A stretch of 64,000 nucleotides of DNA from Candidatus Poribacteria bacterium (lineage in GTDB: Bacteria > Poribacteria > WGA-4E > WGA-3G): the NCBI GenBank assembly GCA_026710795.1, contig JAPOQK010000032.1, forward strand, positions 94,330 to 158,329. Reading direction: 5' to 3'. Below the pieces are notes generated by a model that saw only the letters and a list, made by a program, of their open reading frames with translations, was not told where the DNA came from and did no database searches. Of the stretch, positions 19,276-28,230 are shown one piece after another (position 1 is the first letter of the stretch; the number at the start of each line of letters is the position of its first letter). The translations under genes were made by a program, and so were the position numbers.

Positions 19276-19304
19276 TTGACAGTAAAGTCTAAAACAGATA
19301 TAAT
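19276..19304 (+). promoter_or_regulatory. Consensus sigma70 promoter before the LamG gene
   Basis: TTGACA (19276-19281), exactly 17 bp, then TATAAT (19299-19304): a perfect match in both boxes. It points at the LamG gene, leaving a 5' leader of about 130 nt. Confidence 0.7.
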
Positions 19305-19444
19305 CATACCAAGACATATTCACTTCCAATTAGAGTTACATTCCTTCCCAGAATGTTACACATTGGACCCAAAAACAATTATATTTTCAATACCTATATT
19401 TGTTCGGTTTTTGAGAAACTACTCTATATTTAAGGAGACTAACA

Positions 19445-20239
19445 ATGTCAAAAAATATATATTCATTCCTTTCCTTCGCTATATGTTTGCTGCTTCTTAC
19501 TACCCCATCAGGTTTTGCCCAGTTTCCTGAAGACGGTGTAGTGGGATATTGGCCATTTGATGGTGGAACTATAAATGGCGGTAATGTAAAGGATGTATTA
19601 GGCAATAACGATGGCAAACTTGATGGTAATCCAAAATCAGTAAATGGAAAAGTCGACAAAGCACTTGAATTCGATGGGCAAAATTTCGTGCATATACCAG
19701 GTTCCAATACCTTAGATTTCAATGGTGCTGAAGCCATCACCGTCGCTGCCTGGATTAATGCAGACAGTGATAGTCCTGTGATAGGGGTCGTTGCTGGTTG
19801 TTGCGGAACGATTGTTGCCCAACGGGACGTAAATGGATGGGCATTAAGGTTTGATGGCAGAAACGGAGGAAGTGAATTAGAATTTATTACAATGCCTGGT
19901 TGGCAGGGAGATGGAGGATTTGGAATCCCAGTGTTCCCAAAAGGAGAATGGCATCACATCGTTGGCATCGTTGATGGAAATAAGAAATATATCTATGCCG
20001 ACGGTAAATTGGCAAAGGAGGAGAATTACAACGGTCCTATGCAGACAGGTGGAACCGAACATGAAATTGGGAAGGCAACCGATGGTGGTTTTGTCGGATT
20101 AATTGATGAAGTGGTCATTTATAATAGAGCACTATCAGAGAAAGAAGTAGAAATGCTCTATAAAGCAGAAGGTCTTCCTGTTGAGGCACGTGGTAAACTT
20201 ACCACACGTTGGGCACAGATGAAGTCGTCATTTCAATAG
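19445..20239 (+). CDS. Secreted LamG-domain protein
   Basis: A signal peptide (residues 1-25, cleavage expected after GFAQ) is followed by one LamG/concanavalin-like lectin domain (about 33-240) with VVGYWPFDGG, the VNGKVDKALEFDG strand, AWINAD, and IDEVVIYNRALSEKEVEMLY, the usual end of this domain. A short tail GKLTTRWAQMK follows. LamG domains bind carbohydrate or protein ligands outside the cytoplasm. The short tail resembles ends I associate with Poribacteria LamG proteins, which is recollection rather than a search. ATG follows AAGGAG closely. Confidence 0.85.
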   Translation: MSKNIYSFLSFAICLLLLTTPSGFAQFPEDGVVGYWPFDGGTINGGNVKDVLGNNDGKLDGNPKSVNGKVDKALEFDGQNFVHIPGSNTLDFNGAEAITVAAWINADSDSPVIGVVAGCCGTIVAQRDVNGWALRFDGRNGGSELEFITMPGWQGDGGFGIPVFPKGEWHHIVGIVDGNKKYIYADGKLAKEENYNGPMQTGGTEHEIGKATDGGFVGLIDEVVIYNRALSEKEVEMLYKAEGLPVEARGKLTTRWAQMKSSFQ

Positions 20240-20275
20240 TTTTAACCGATCCATTCAACTGATAATAGACTGTTT

Positions 20276-20308
20276 TATAGCATGGGAACAGTAAGTTTCC
20301 ATGCTATA
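20276..20308. terminator. Hairpin between convergent LamG and oxygenase genes
   Basis: TATAGCATGGGAA (20276-20288) pairs with TTCCATGCTATA (20297-20308) apart from one bulged G; T-rich sequence follows at 20309-20312. Its place between convergent genes fits a bidirectional terminator. Confidence 0.65.
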
Positions 20309-20322
20309 TTTTGTGATGCATA

Positions 20323-21186
20323 TCACTTGTTATACCCATAGTTGCGATGCTGTATTCTTAGATCGAAATTGTCATCTGGTTGCCACGTTGGCATATCAGT
20401 TGGTACTTCGTAGTCAAAATGTTCCGAATCTGAAGAATATGGATTAGATCGACGTTCGTGGAGTGCGCGTTGATACATTTTGCAACGTTGTGTTAGAAAC
20501 TCAGATTGCCACCATTTGTAATGCGCGTTCCATCTCGGAGTTCTTTGATCGAAATAAATAACTCTGCGAAGTGTGTCACTGGTGTTTATCTTACTACCGT
20601 GTAAAACTTTGGTATGATGTAGCAGAATATCACCAGGTTCTACTTCTGCTGGTACGGCATCTGGTCGATCAAAATTCGCTACTCCTTTATCAATTTCCTC
20701 CTGTGCTTCTTCAATTCCCCATAGATGACTTTTCGGAATAACCCAAACACATCCATTATCAACAGTAGAATTATCAATATAAATGTCTACGTTAAATATC
20801 GGATGATTTTCACGGATGGCATTACCGTCTCTGTGCCATCGGACAGAAGAACCTTGTTTTGGTAATTTGAAAACGAGGGATTCATAGCACGGAATAAAAT
20901 CTGGTCCAATAATCCTGTGAAGTAAATCCCCTATAAACGGATGTCCGAGCAACCTTAGTGAAAATTCGTTTGGATGGGAATGAAGGTATGTCAGATAGTA
21001 AGGGATACCCTCAGGACCACGCATGCACCATTCATCTGCTGGTCCACCATCCAAAATCTCATCAATAAGTCTTTGACTTTCACGTTGTACAACAGCAAGT
21101 TCATCTGGTTGGATAACCTGTTTTAGAATCAGATATCCGTTGTCTTTGAAGAATTGAATTTCGTCGTCGGTTATTTTGCGCATCAT
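20323..21186 (-). CDS. Phytanoyl-CoA dioxygenase (PhyH) family oxygenase
   Basis: A 2-oxoglutarate/Fe(II) oxygenase of 287 residues. The facial triad is visible: His118 and Asp120 in VRWHRDGN and the distal His196 in HHTKVLHGS, with an Arg-rich TLRRVIYFDQR strand for 2-oxoglutarate binding. The N-terminus FFKDNGYLILKQVI is typical of the family. The substrate is unknown; such proteins are numerous in sponge-associated and marine bacteria. It is a single-gene unit facing the LamG gene. Confidence 0.85.
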   Translation of the reverse strand: MMRKITDDEIQFFKDNGYLILKQVIQPDELAVVQRESQRLIDEILDGGPADEWCMRGPEGIPYYLTYLHSHPNEFSLRLLGHPFIGDLLHRIIGPDFIPCYESLVFKLPKQGSSVRWHRDGNAIRENHPIFNVDIYIDNSTVDNGCVWVIPKSHLWGIEEAQEEIDKGVANFDRPDAVPAEVEPGDILLHHTKVLHGSKINTSDTLRRVIYFDQRTPRWNAHYKWWQSEFLTQRCKMYQRALHERRSNPYSSDSEHFDYEVPTDMPTWQPDDNFDLRIQHRNYGYNK

Positions 21187-21531
21187 TTATTTGCCTTGTT
21201 AAATCAGGTTGAAATGTAAGAAGTTATGTGTGAAACATCTAATTTGCAATTTAATTATGTGATTCTATTCTTGTCCATGTTAAGGTAAATGTCACATGTA
21301 ATACAAGGGCATTGTAAATATACGTATTATACATAACATGAGAGATACATTCTAATTGAAAGATATTTGCTTTATTATACATGAGATATATTGTTGAGTC
21401 AAATTGCTCGTAAATTTTCAGGGTTATTTAGTTTTAAGAATTCTTTGTTATTGAAGTTTACTTAAAGTTAGGACTTTGACTTGGAATGGATAGATGTTTA
21501 ATGGATTCACCCTTTATTGTCTGAACCAGTC

Positions 21532-21565
21532 TTCGTAGGTCGGAGCGAGCGAAGCGACCTCCGAC
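21532..21565. repeat. Palindromic repeat, GTAGGTCGGAGCG type, copy 1
   Basis: The sequence TTCGTAGGTCGGAGCGA is followed by an arm ending CGACCTCCGAC. GTCGGAG (21539-21545) pairs with CTCCGAC (21559-21565). The unit is shared with the copy at 21692. Confidence 0.7.
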
Positions 21566-21691
21566 AGAATATTATACCATTTCCAACATATAATGTCTCT
21601 TTTTGTAGCACAAACTGTTAGTTGTGTCCTACAGCACTACTATCCTAACAACCGAAAATGAGACTATTATTAACGGAGGAAAACAACACGA

Positions 21692-21768
21692 TTCGTAGGT
21701 CGGAGCGAAGCGATCTCCGAATCGCGACAAAACCCACTGATAGTCGGGAATCGGAGTTCCTTCCTACA
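21692..21768. repeat. Palindromic repeat, GTAGGTCGGAGCG type, copy 2
   Basis: It starts with TTCGTAGGTCGGAGCGA, as in copy 1, continues with CTCCGAATCGCGAC, and ends with GTCGGGAATCGGAG then CCTAC. The outer GTAGG and CCTAC ends are complementary, so this is a longer, degenerate version of the same element. Confidence 0.65.
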
Positions 21769-21856
21769 ACTCAAAATGTCCTGTTAATTCTAAAGTTCAC
21801 TATAATATACGAATAAAATACCAATATATATCCAATAAAACATTTCACTTTTTAAT

Positions 21857-21885
21857 TTGACACACACAAAAAGATACTATATAAT
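21857..21885 (+). promoter_or_regulatory. Isolated consensus sigma70 promoter
   Basis: TTGACA (21857-21862), 17 bp, then TATAAT (21880-21885), perfect in both boxes and spacing. The first supported gene downstream starts 560 bp away at 22444, so the promoter gives that gene a very long leader or transcribes a non-coding RNA. Confidence 0.55.
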
Positions 21886-22131
21886 TAACGTATGTTTAGA
21901 ATATAGGATTATATCTGTGGCACGAGTTGAGATACGTTAGAAGGAGGTATAAACACAAATTTACCAAGTGTGTAGTGCCTAGTTTCTGTGTCTAAAAGAA
22001 TGTATATAGGTTTTCTAAATTTCACAGTTTCATATCTTACAAATTGTGAAGGTAGGTCAAGATAGGAAAAAGACCAAAAAGGAGCAAAAAAAAAAAGCGA
22101 AATTCGCGTCACATTCCTTATCCTGACTGGA

Positions 22132-22165
22132 TGCAAAACGTCACAGTGACGTGCAAAAGGTCACA
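22132..22165. repeat. Tandem 14-bp direct repeats spaced 20 bp
   Basis: TGCAAAACGTCACA (22132-22145) and TGCAAAAGGTCACA (22152-22165) differ at one base and are 20 bp apart start to start, about two helical turns. CGTCACAGTGACG (22139-22151) is also a palindrome. A regulator site is possible but unproven. Confidence 0.45.
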
Positions 22166-22443
22166 ATTTTTAGCACATACTGATAAACAATGTTAGGGTA
22201 AATTAACAAATATAAGTTCGCTTCTTTCTGCACGGTCTATAAGAGATTAAATTGAATTGTGAAGAATATATCCGACCTATGATATAAGCCATTGATAACA
22301 CTCATCTACAGAATATTCTTAAAACTAAATAACCTTGCCTTCTGTCAATGTTATGTTGAACTTTATATTATTTTACTTTATAATAGAATAGTATAATTTA
22401 GTATTTCTTTTGTAAACTATATCTCACTATATAAGGATCTATA

Positions 22444-24363
22444 ATGAAGTTATTTGTACCAGGACGTATCTGTCTATTTGGGGAACACAGTGATTGGGCA
22501 GGTGGACATCGACGAACCAATGCTGAGCTTGAAAAGGGATATACCATAATCACAAGCACGAACCAAGGTGTTTACGCAGAAGTACAGCCGCATCCTACAA
22601 GTCTAATTCTAAAAACAACTCTAAGTGATGGAACACGTCACGGTCCATATACCTTACCGATGGAGCCAGTGGCACTGCTTGAAGAGGCAGAAAAAGGAAG
22701 TTTTTTCAGTTATGCAGCTGGTGTCGCCTATCAGATTCTCACGAATTATCGCGTACAAGGATTGGAAATTGATAACTATCTGACAGATTTACCGGTTAAG
22801 AAAGGTTTATCCTCAAGTGCAGCTATTTGTGTTTTGGTGGCTCGAGCATTTAACCGAATATACGATTTGAAAATGACGACGCGCGGGGAAATGGAATGTG
22901 CATATCAAGGTGAGATCAAAACACCTTCCCGGTGTGGTAGGATGGATCAAGGCTGTGCCTATCAACACCCTATTCTTATGAGTTTTGATGGCGATAACAT
23001 TGATGTGCGAGAATTCAGTGTGCCGTCAAACCTATATATGGTAATTGTAGATTTAGGTGTTGGGAAAGATACACGTCTAATACTAAAGCAATTACACCAT
23101 TGTTATCCATTTGCAGAAAATGATCTCCAAAAAAATGTTCAGCACTTTCTTGGTCATTTGAGTAAAGAGATTACACAATCTGCCCATCAGGCTTTACGAC
23201 AGGGAGATGCAGAAGCCGTTGGTAAGTTGATGACACAGGCTCAACAAGAATTCGACAAACATCTTATACCTGCCTGTCCAACGCAATTGACTGCTCCTAT
23301 TCTTCATAAAGTGTTAAAATATGAACCGATTCAACCTTATATATGGGGAGGCAAAGGCGTCGGTTCACAGGGTGATGGATCTGCGCAATTTATCGTAAAA
23401 GACGAGGATAGTCAACGTAGAGTTATTGAGATAATTGAACGTGATTTACAGATGTCCTGTTTAAAGCTTGTAATTGAGGAAAGCAGACACGTACGAAAAG
23501 CTGTTATCCCTGCAGCTGGTTTTGGGACAAGACTGTTTCCTGCATCTAAAGCAATGAAGAAGGAACTGTTCCCTGTAATTGATCGAAATGGACGCGCAAA
23601 ACCAGCAATCATGGCTATTGTTGAAGAAGCTGTGAATGCAGGTATCGAGGAAGTGTGTCTTATAGTTCAAAGTAGAGATATTGAACTTTTTGAATCATAT
23701 TTTAAGACTCCCCCACGCATCGAACATTATAATAAACTTAGTAAAGAAAATAAAGTATATTGCGATTACTTGATCGAATTAGGAAGTAAGATTTCCTTTG
23801 TTACACAGGATGTACAGGAAGGATTTGGACATGCAGTCTATTGTGCGCGGAATTGGGTGGACAATGAACCATTCCTATTGATGTTAGGGGATCATCTATA
23901 CAGTTCTGATGAACCGTACTCTTGTGCACAACAAGTTTTGGATGCGTACGAGAGAGTTGGACATAGTGTGGTTGGATTAAAAAAGACGCCTATAGAGGAA
24001 CTTTCAAACTTTGGTTGTGTTACGGGAGTATGGACAGAAGAAGCATCTATGATATCCGTAACAGAATTCTATGAGAAACCTGATCCTGAATATGCAAGAG
24101 AATACCTACATGTTGATGGTATGGATATAGACAGTTTCCTTACTGTATTCGGTATCTATGTAATTGAACCGCAGATTTTTGAGTTTCTTGAGCAGAATAT
24201 TGAACACAACTTCCGTGAACGTGGTGAATTTCAACTCACTTCATGTTTAGATGAATTGAGAAAGGCGGACGGTTTCTCTGGATATGTGGTAAAGGGACAT
24301 CGTTATGATATTGGACTTCCTGAGGAATATAGAGAAACTGTAATTAACTTTAGAAATGCATAA
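22444..24363 (+). CDS. Bifunctional GHMP sugar kinase / GalU-type nucleotidyltransferase fusion
   Basis: Two complete enzymes in one 639-residue chain. Residues 1-345 are a GHMP kinase: PGRICLFGEHSDWAGG at the N-terminus, KKGLSSSAA (119-127) as the phosphate-binding motif 2, and WGGKGVGSQGDG near 300 as motif 3. Residues 350-639 are a GalU-like uridylyltransferase: VIPAAGFGTRLFPASKAMKK (from 354), GFGHAVYCARNW, LMLGDHLY, EFYEKPDP, FGIYVIEP and GHRYDIGLPEEY. Kinase plus pyrophosphorylase would turn a free sugar into a UDP-sugar via its 1-phosphate. Bacteroides FKP does this for fucose with the domains in the opposite order. Which sugar is used here is not determined. Confidence 0.85.
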   Translation: MKLFVPGRICLFGEHSDWAGGHRRTNAELEKGYTIITSTNQGVYAEVQPHPTSLILKTTLSDGTRHGPYTLPMEPVALLEEAEKGSFFSYAAGVAYQILTNYRVQGLEIDNYLTDLPVKKGLSSSAAICVLVARAFNRIYDLKMTTRGEMECAYQGEIKTPSRCGRMDQGCAYQHPILMSFDGDNIDVREFSVPSNLYMVIVDLGVGKDTRLILKQLHHCYPFAENDLQKNVQHFLGHLSKEITQSAHQALRQGDAEAVGKLMTQAQQEFDKHLIPACPTQLTAPILHKVLKYEPIQPYIWGGKGVGSQGDGSAQFIVKDEDSQRRVIEIIERDLQMSCLKLVIEESRHVRKAVIPAAGFGTRLFPASKAMKKELFPVIDRNGRAKPAIMAIVEEAVNAGIEEVCLIVQSRDIELFESYFKTPPRIEHYNKLSKENKVYCDYLIELGSKISFVTQDVQEGFGHAVYCARNWVDNEPFLLMLGDHLYSSDEPYSCAQQVLDAYERVGHSVVGLKKTPIEELSNFGCVTGVWTEEASMISVTEFYEKPDPEYAREYLHVDGMDIDSFLTVFGIYVIEPQIFEFLEQNIEHNFRERGEFQLTSCLDELRKADGFSGYVVKGHRYDIGLPEEYRETVINFRNA

Positions 24364-24376
24364 TTTAGTTATATAA

Positions 24377-27300
24377 CTATTCCGATTTTTCTATATATTT
24401 GACAACAACTATTGTCAGGTCATCATATTGTTCTTCATCCTGAACAAAAGCTTGCACATCATCAACAATGTGTTGAATGACTTGTTCTGCACTAAGATCT
24501 TCTGGTATTTGAGAAACCAATTCTGTTAGACGCTCTGTTCCGTACATATCATGGTTAGCATTCAGAGCCTCAATCAAACCGTCAGAATGGAAGATAAGAA
24601 CATCACCTTCTCTTAAATCCAAAGAGACAGATTCATATTGTACGTTTTGCATACTGCCAAGAGGTAGATCGCTATTTTCAATTTCTATGATATCCGTACC
24701 TCTTTTGAGAATTGGATAGGGTTGTCCGCCGTTTGCGTAGTCAACTTTCTTCTCTGCCTCATATAAAACCGCCAGGTTTAGAGCGATAAAACTGGGACCA
24801 TACATCCGTGGTGATAATCCTGCATTTAGGTCTGTCAAGATAACATCTGCATCAGATTTAAATCGAGCAACTTCATGCAACATACCATTTGTAAGTACAG
24901 CATTCATTGCACCACGAATACCTTTACCTGCAGCATCAGCAACTGCAATTGCAGTTTGTCCGCTTGAAACTGTTAAATAGTCGAAGAAATCTCCACCAAC
25001 TTGCGTCGCAGGAATAGACATACCTGCAATATCAAACATTTGCATATTGGGTGGTTCAGTCGGTAATAAAGCCGTCTGAATATTCTGTGCTTCATTCAAT
25101 TCAGCACGGATTCGCAACATCTCTGCTTCTTCTTTCTCCTGCATTTCGAGACGTAATTGCGCGGTATGTCTACGGTTCACAATTAGCCTAAATAGCAAAG
25201 AACCGACCGCAGCAACAAATATTATCGTAGGAAGAAATTTACGCCATCGACTCCAAATAGGCTGGTCTATAGTAAAATGCAGAACAGCAGGTTGTAGTGT
25301 ATAGGGCCATCCTTCGCGAAATGCTTTAATCAAAAAGGTATATTTGCCTGATTTCAGTCCTTCAAAACGTATTTCTGGAAACGTCTTAACTGAACCAACT
25401 TCCTCTTGCGTATAAGATTGTGTAGAAACACCTTTCATCGGGTCTAATGTATATTGTTTTATATCAGATGTAACAGTTTGCCATGTGTAATTGTCAATTC
25501 CGATCAATCTAAATTTATATTCTAAATCGTCTCTGAGAGGGTTAATCCCTTGAAAATAAATACTAAGTTGTTTCAATCGTGCCGGTAATAATTCCTCTAT
25601 CCTTGTGAAAGTCCGTTTACCCATTTCTGCCAAAAATGGTTCTGTGAATGATTTACCAGCATCAATGGATACAATTCGACAAAAAGGAAGTGCACCTAAT
25701 CTTGCACGATACTGTGTGGCACCACCTTCTGTGCCAAACCATATATCTTTCTCAGCGGAGGCATGAATACTTGATACATTGTTGTGAATGAGACCATCTT
25801 TTGTAGTGAGAGATTGAAATGAGTTACCATCGTAACTCACTACACCACCACCCCAAGTAGCAAACCATACGTTACCCCAATGGTCTTCATGTACATCTCT
25901 TATATCATCTACAAGGAACCCATCGGTTATTGAGTATTTGATGACTTCTTCACCAGTATATTGAACTGCCCCTTGAGATGTTGCTAACCAAAGACTACCG
26001 TTCTGAGATGTAATTGCTGCTTTAATATTGTCAAGTTCAATAGATACAGCATTAATTAATTCTGTGCCATCGTATGTTTTTATACCATCTTGAAAAACAA
26101 AGGTCATCCTTTCTGATGATTGTTGATTGGAACTTGGGGTTTGTACTGTATGTAGCGGAAATCCACTCGCTGCACCCGGAATTTCTGTTAGAGTATTTCC
26201 ACTGTCAGGATCTTCCCAATACATTAACTGTCCACTAATGGAATTATAATACCATTTAATTGTCTTAAAATCAGAATCACCCAATATTGGAACAACCGAA
26301 CGAAGCGGTAACGTCTCTGTATGAATATTTCCTCCTACACTGTTTCCATTAATACGTATATTGGAGTAACGTTTAACCTCTCCTTTATCTAAAAAACTCC
26401 ATAATCTGTTTGTGTTGTCTATGTATAGATTAGAAACTGCAGCCGATGGAGATGGTAATGAAACGGTAGAACCAAGACTGTAGAAGCGTAAATCACCTTC
26501 AGGTGAAAGAGTATACAATCCATTACTTCTCGGTAAAATAATCCACCCACCCAATATTATCCAGGGATTAGATTTCGATGAAACATAAGGAACAGTATCA
26601 TGATGTATTGGTTCCCCTCCTGGACCGATTTTTGCACTAACCTGAACTGTGATTTTATCAAATGTATCATTTCTGTAACTGAATAATCTGTAAAGTGTAT
26701 ATGCATCTTCATGTTGAATTGGTTTATCCAGAAACCAAATACTTCTATCAACTTCAAAAATCTTGTTGATTTCTGTACGGTGATCTGAGCTTTGGATATC
26801 ACGATTTTCACTTTGTTCCTCATTGGTATCTGTTAATGAATAATGAACAAGTATATCATCATTTTCAGTGTATTTTGCTATACCACCAGGAATACTAAAC
26901 CAGAGTGTCCCAGTGCTATCAGAGTCAATCATTCTTACACTATTGCTACCCAATCTTTCTCGTGTTGTGTGATTTACAATTACTGGTTGTGGTTCAAATG
27001 ATGTTACACCGTTATCGTGTCCAAACCAGATTTTTCCATCTAATGATTCAAAAATGGTTAGAATATTATCACTCCCCAGTCCATCGTCAACTCCATACAC
27101 TCTTGGCACCAAATCTGGTGTATCTGTAATAGGCGAATCTAATTCAAATATATTACCGTTCTCCTGTTCAAATATCTTGCTATCGTATACATGTGTACCC
27201 GTTTCACTTGCGAACCAAAGTTTCTTCCATGCATCTTCAATTTCAAAATATCCTTGTAAGTAATTATCTTGAACTGTTCCGGATCTCAAATTTTTCATTC

Positions 27301-28216
27301 GTTGAAGTTTATTACCATTCCACCACCATATTTGTTTATTATCACTGTACCAAATTCTCCCATCTATATCATTTCTTACCGAAACATTGTCTTTTCTATT
27401 TAAATTATCAGAAGGGGTGGAACTGCCTTGCGGGACGAAACCCGTAGCATTTTCTAACACATTATGAAATTGAGTGCCATCGTAGCGGAGTAGGAGTGAA
27501 TGTCCTCCAAACCAAAGATTATCCATTGAGTCTTGTATTATAATCTGCACGGACCGATCTTTTGGGAGGTTTGGAAGGTTATCTTTACGCTGTAGGTTGC
27601 TGACTTGCCACACATTCGTGTCGCTTAAAAAACTCATAATTAGTGCACCTTGAGCATCACTTCCACCGATCCAATATGTTCCATCACGACTTTGAAAAAT
27701 AACATTTACTTTTGCAACAGACGCACTACTAATGGGTAGTGAGTAGGGTTGTGGATCTTCTTGACTGTTTATAGATACATGTTTTGTTAGAATGTTATTT
27801 CCTCCAATCCATATATCTCCAAAGTTATCTACAGCCAGACATGTGCCGCGGTTTTCATTGTCAAAAGATTCACCGTTAAATCTCTTAATAACACCTGTTC
27901 CTTCTGCTGGGTGTTTACTTAAAAACCAAATATGTCCCCACTTATCTTCAACAATTGTTGTGGTTCTTCCACGAAGTCCGACAGTGTCACCGGTATAGGG
28001 TGTAAAAGTGTTTCCATCAAAACGACTTACTCCTCCCCTATCTGAACCAAACCAAAGTACACCCCTACTATCTTGAAAGATGACTGGTACGACAGGTCCA
28101 ACAAGACCGTCTGCAACGGTATAACTTTTCATCTGTTGAAATGCATCAGAGGATTGAACCAGCACAAGACAGAAAACTATGAGTATGATATAAAGAAACT
28201 TACTAATTCTATACAC
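24377..28216 (-). CDS. Propeller/Y_Y_Y sensor with SpoIIE-type PP2C phosphatase output
   Basis: A 1279-residue transmembrane receptor. A signal peptide (about 1-25) precedes two-component-regulator propeller repeats (FQDSRGVLWFGSDRGGVSRF, EDKWGHIWF and many similar) up to about residue 880. A Y_Y_Y domain follows (LEYKFRLIGID, SGKYTFLIKAF), then one membrane helix at about 991-1012. A coiled-coil linker (RLEMQEKEEAEMLRIRAEL) leads to the SpoIIE/PP2C phosphatase from about 1060, with VGGDFFDY, VADAAGKGIRGA, HSDGLIEA and QYDDLTIVVV. Periplasmic sensing is therefore coupled to Ser/Thr dephosphorylation, not to a histidine kinase. No anti-sigma or anti-anti-sigma partner is adjacent. It is the last gene of the dapB-dapL run. 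Confidence 0.88.
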   Translation of the reverse strand: MYRISKFLYIILIVFCLVLVQSSDAFQQMKSYTVADGLVGPVVPVIFQDSRGVLWFGSDRGGVSRFDGNTFTPYTGDTVGLRGRTTTIVEDKWGHIWFLSKHPAEGTGVIKRFNGESFDNENRGTCLAVDNFGDIWIGGNNILTKHVSINSQEDPQPYSLPISSASVAKVNVIFQSRDGTYWIGGSDAQGALIMSFLSDTNVWQVSNLQRKDNLPNLPKDRSVQIIIQDSMDNLWFGGHSLLLRYDGTQFHNVLENATGFVPQGSSTPSDNLNRKDNVSVRNDIDGRIWYSDNKQIWWWNGNKLQRMKNLRSGTVQDNYLQGYFEIEDAWKKLWFASETGTHVYDSKIFEQENGNIFELDSPITDTPDLVPRVYGVDDGLGSDNILTIFESLDGKIWFGHDNGVTSFEPQPVIVNHTTRERLGSNSVRMIDSDSTGTLWFSIPGGIAKYTENDDILVHYSLTDTNEEQSENRDIQSSDHRTEINKIFEVDRSIWFLDKPIQHEDAYTLYRLFSYRNDTFDKITVQVSAKIGPGGEPIHHDTVPYVSSKSNPWIILGGWIILPRSNGLYTLSPEGDLRFYSLGSTVSLPSPSAAVSNLYIDNTNRLWSFLDKGEVKRYSNIRINGNSVGGNIHTETLPLRSVVPILGDSDFKTIKWYYNSISGQLMYWEDPDSGNTLTEIPGAASGFPLHTVQTPSSNQQSSERMTFVFQDGIKTYDGTELINAVSIELDNIKAAITSQNGSLWLATSQGAVQYTGEEVIKYSITDGFLVDDIRDVHEDHWGNVWFATWGGGVVSYDGNSFQSLTTKDGLIHNNVSSIHASAEKDIWFGTEGGATQYRARLGALPFCRIVSIDAGKSFTEPFLAEMGKRTFTRIEELLPARLKQLSIYFQGINPLRDDLEYKFRLIGIDNYTWQTVTSDIKQYTLDPMKGVSTQSYTQEEVGSVKTFPEIRFEGLKSGKYTFLIKAFREGWPYTLQPAVLHFTIDQPIWSRWRKFLPTIIFVAAVGSLLFRLIVNRRHTAQLRLEMQEKEEAEMLRIRAELNEAQNIQTALLPTEPPNMQMFDIAGMSIPATQVGGDFFDYLTVSSGQTAIAVADAAGKGIRGAMNAVLTNGMLHEVARFKSDADVILTDLNAGLSPRMYGPSFIALNLAVLYEAEKKVDYANGGQPYPILKRGTDIIEIENSDLPLGSMQNVQYESVSLDLREGDVLIFHSDGLIEALNANHDMYGTERLTELVSQIPEDLSAEQVIQHIVDDVQAFVQDEEQYDDLTIVVVKYIEKSE

Positions 28217-28230
28217 AAGATGACATCCTA

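Larger units (their letters stand above)
21187..22443. other. 1.25 kb gene-free intergenic stretch with repeats and a promoter
   Basis: I see no convincing gene here. A 75-codon minus-strand frame at 21909-22136 has no ribosome binding site and crosses an A-run at 22086-22097; it is not supported. The stretch holds two related palindromic repeats (21532-21565, 21692-21768), an isolated consensus promoter (21857-21885) and a pair of direct repeats (22132-22165). Confidence 0.6.

Noticed and set aside
21909..22136. 75-codon minus-strand ORF in the large gap
   Set aside because: No ribosome binding site, no recognisable family, and it crosses an A-run and the repeat area; kept only as a remark.
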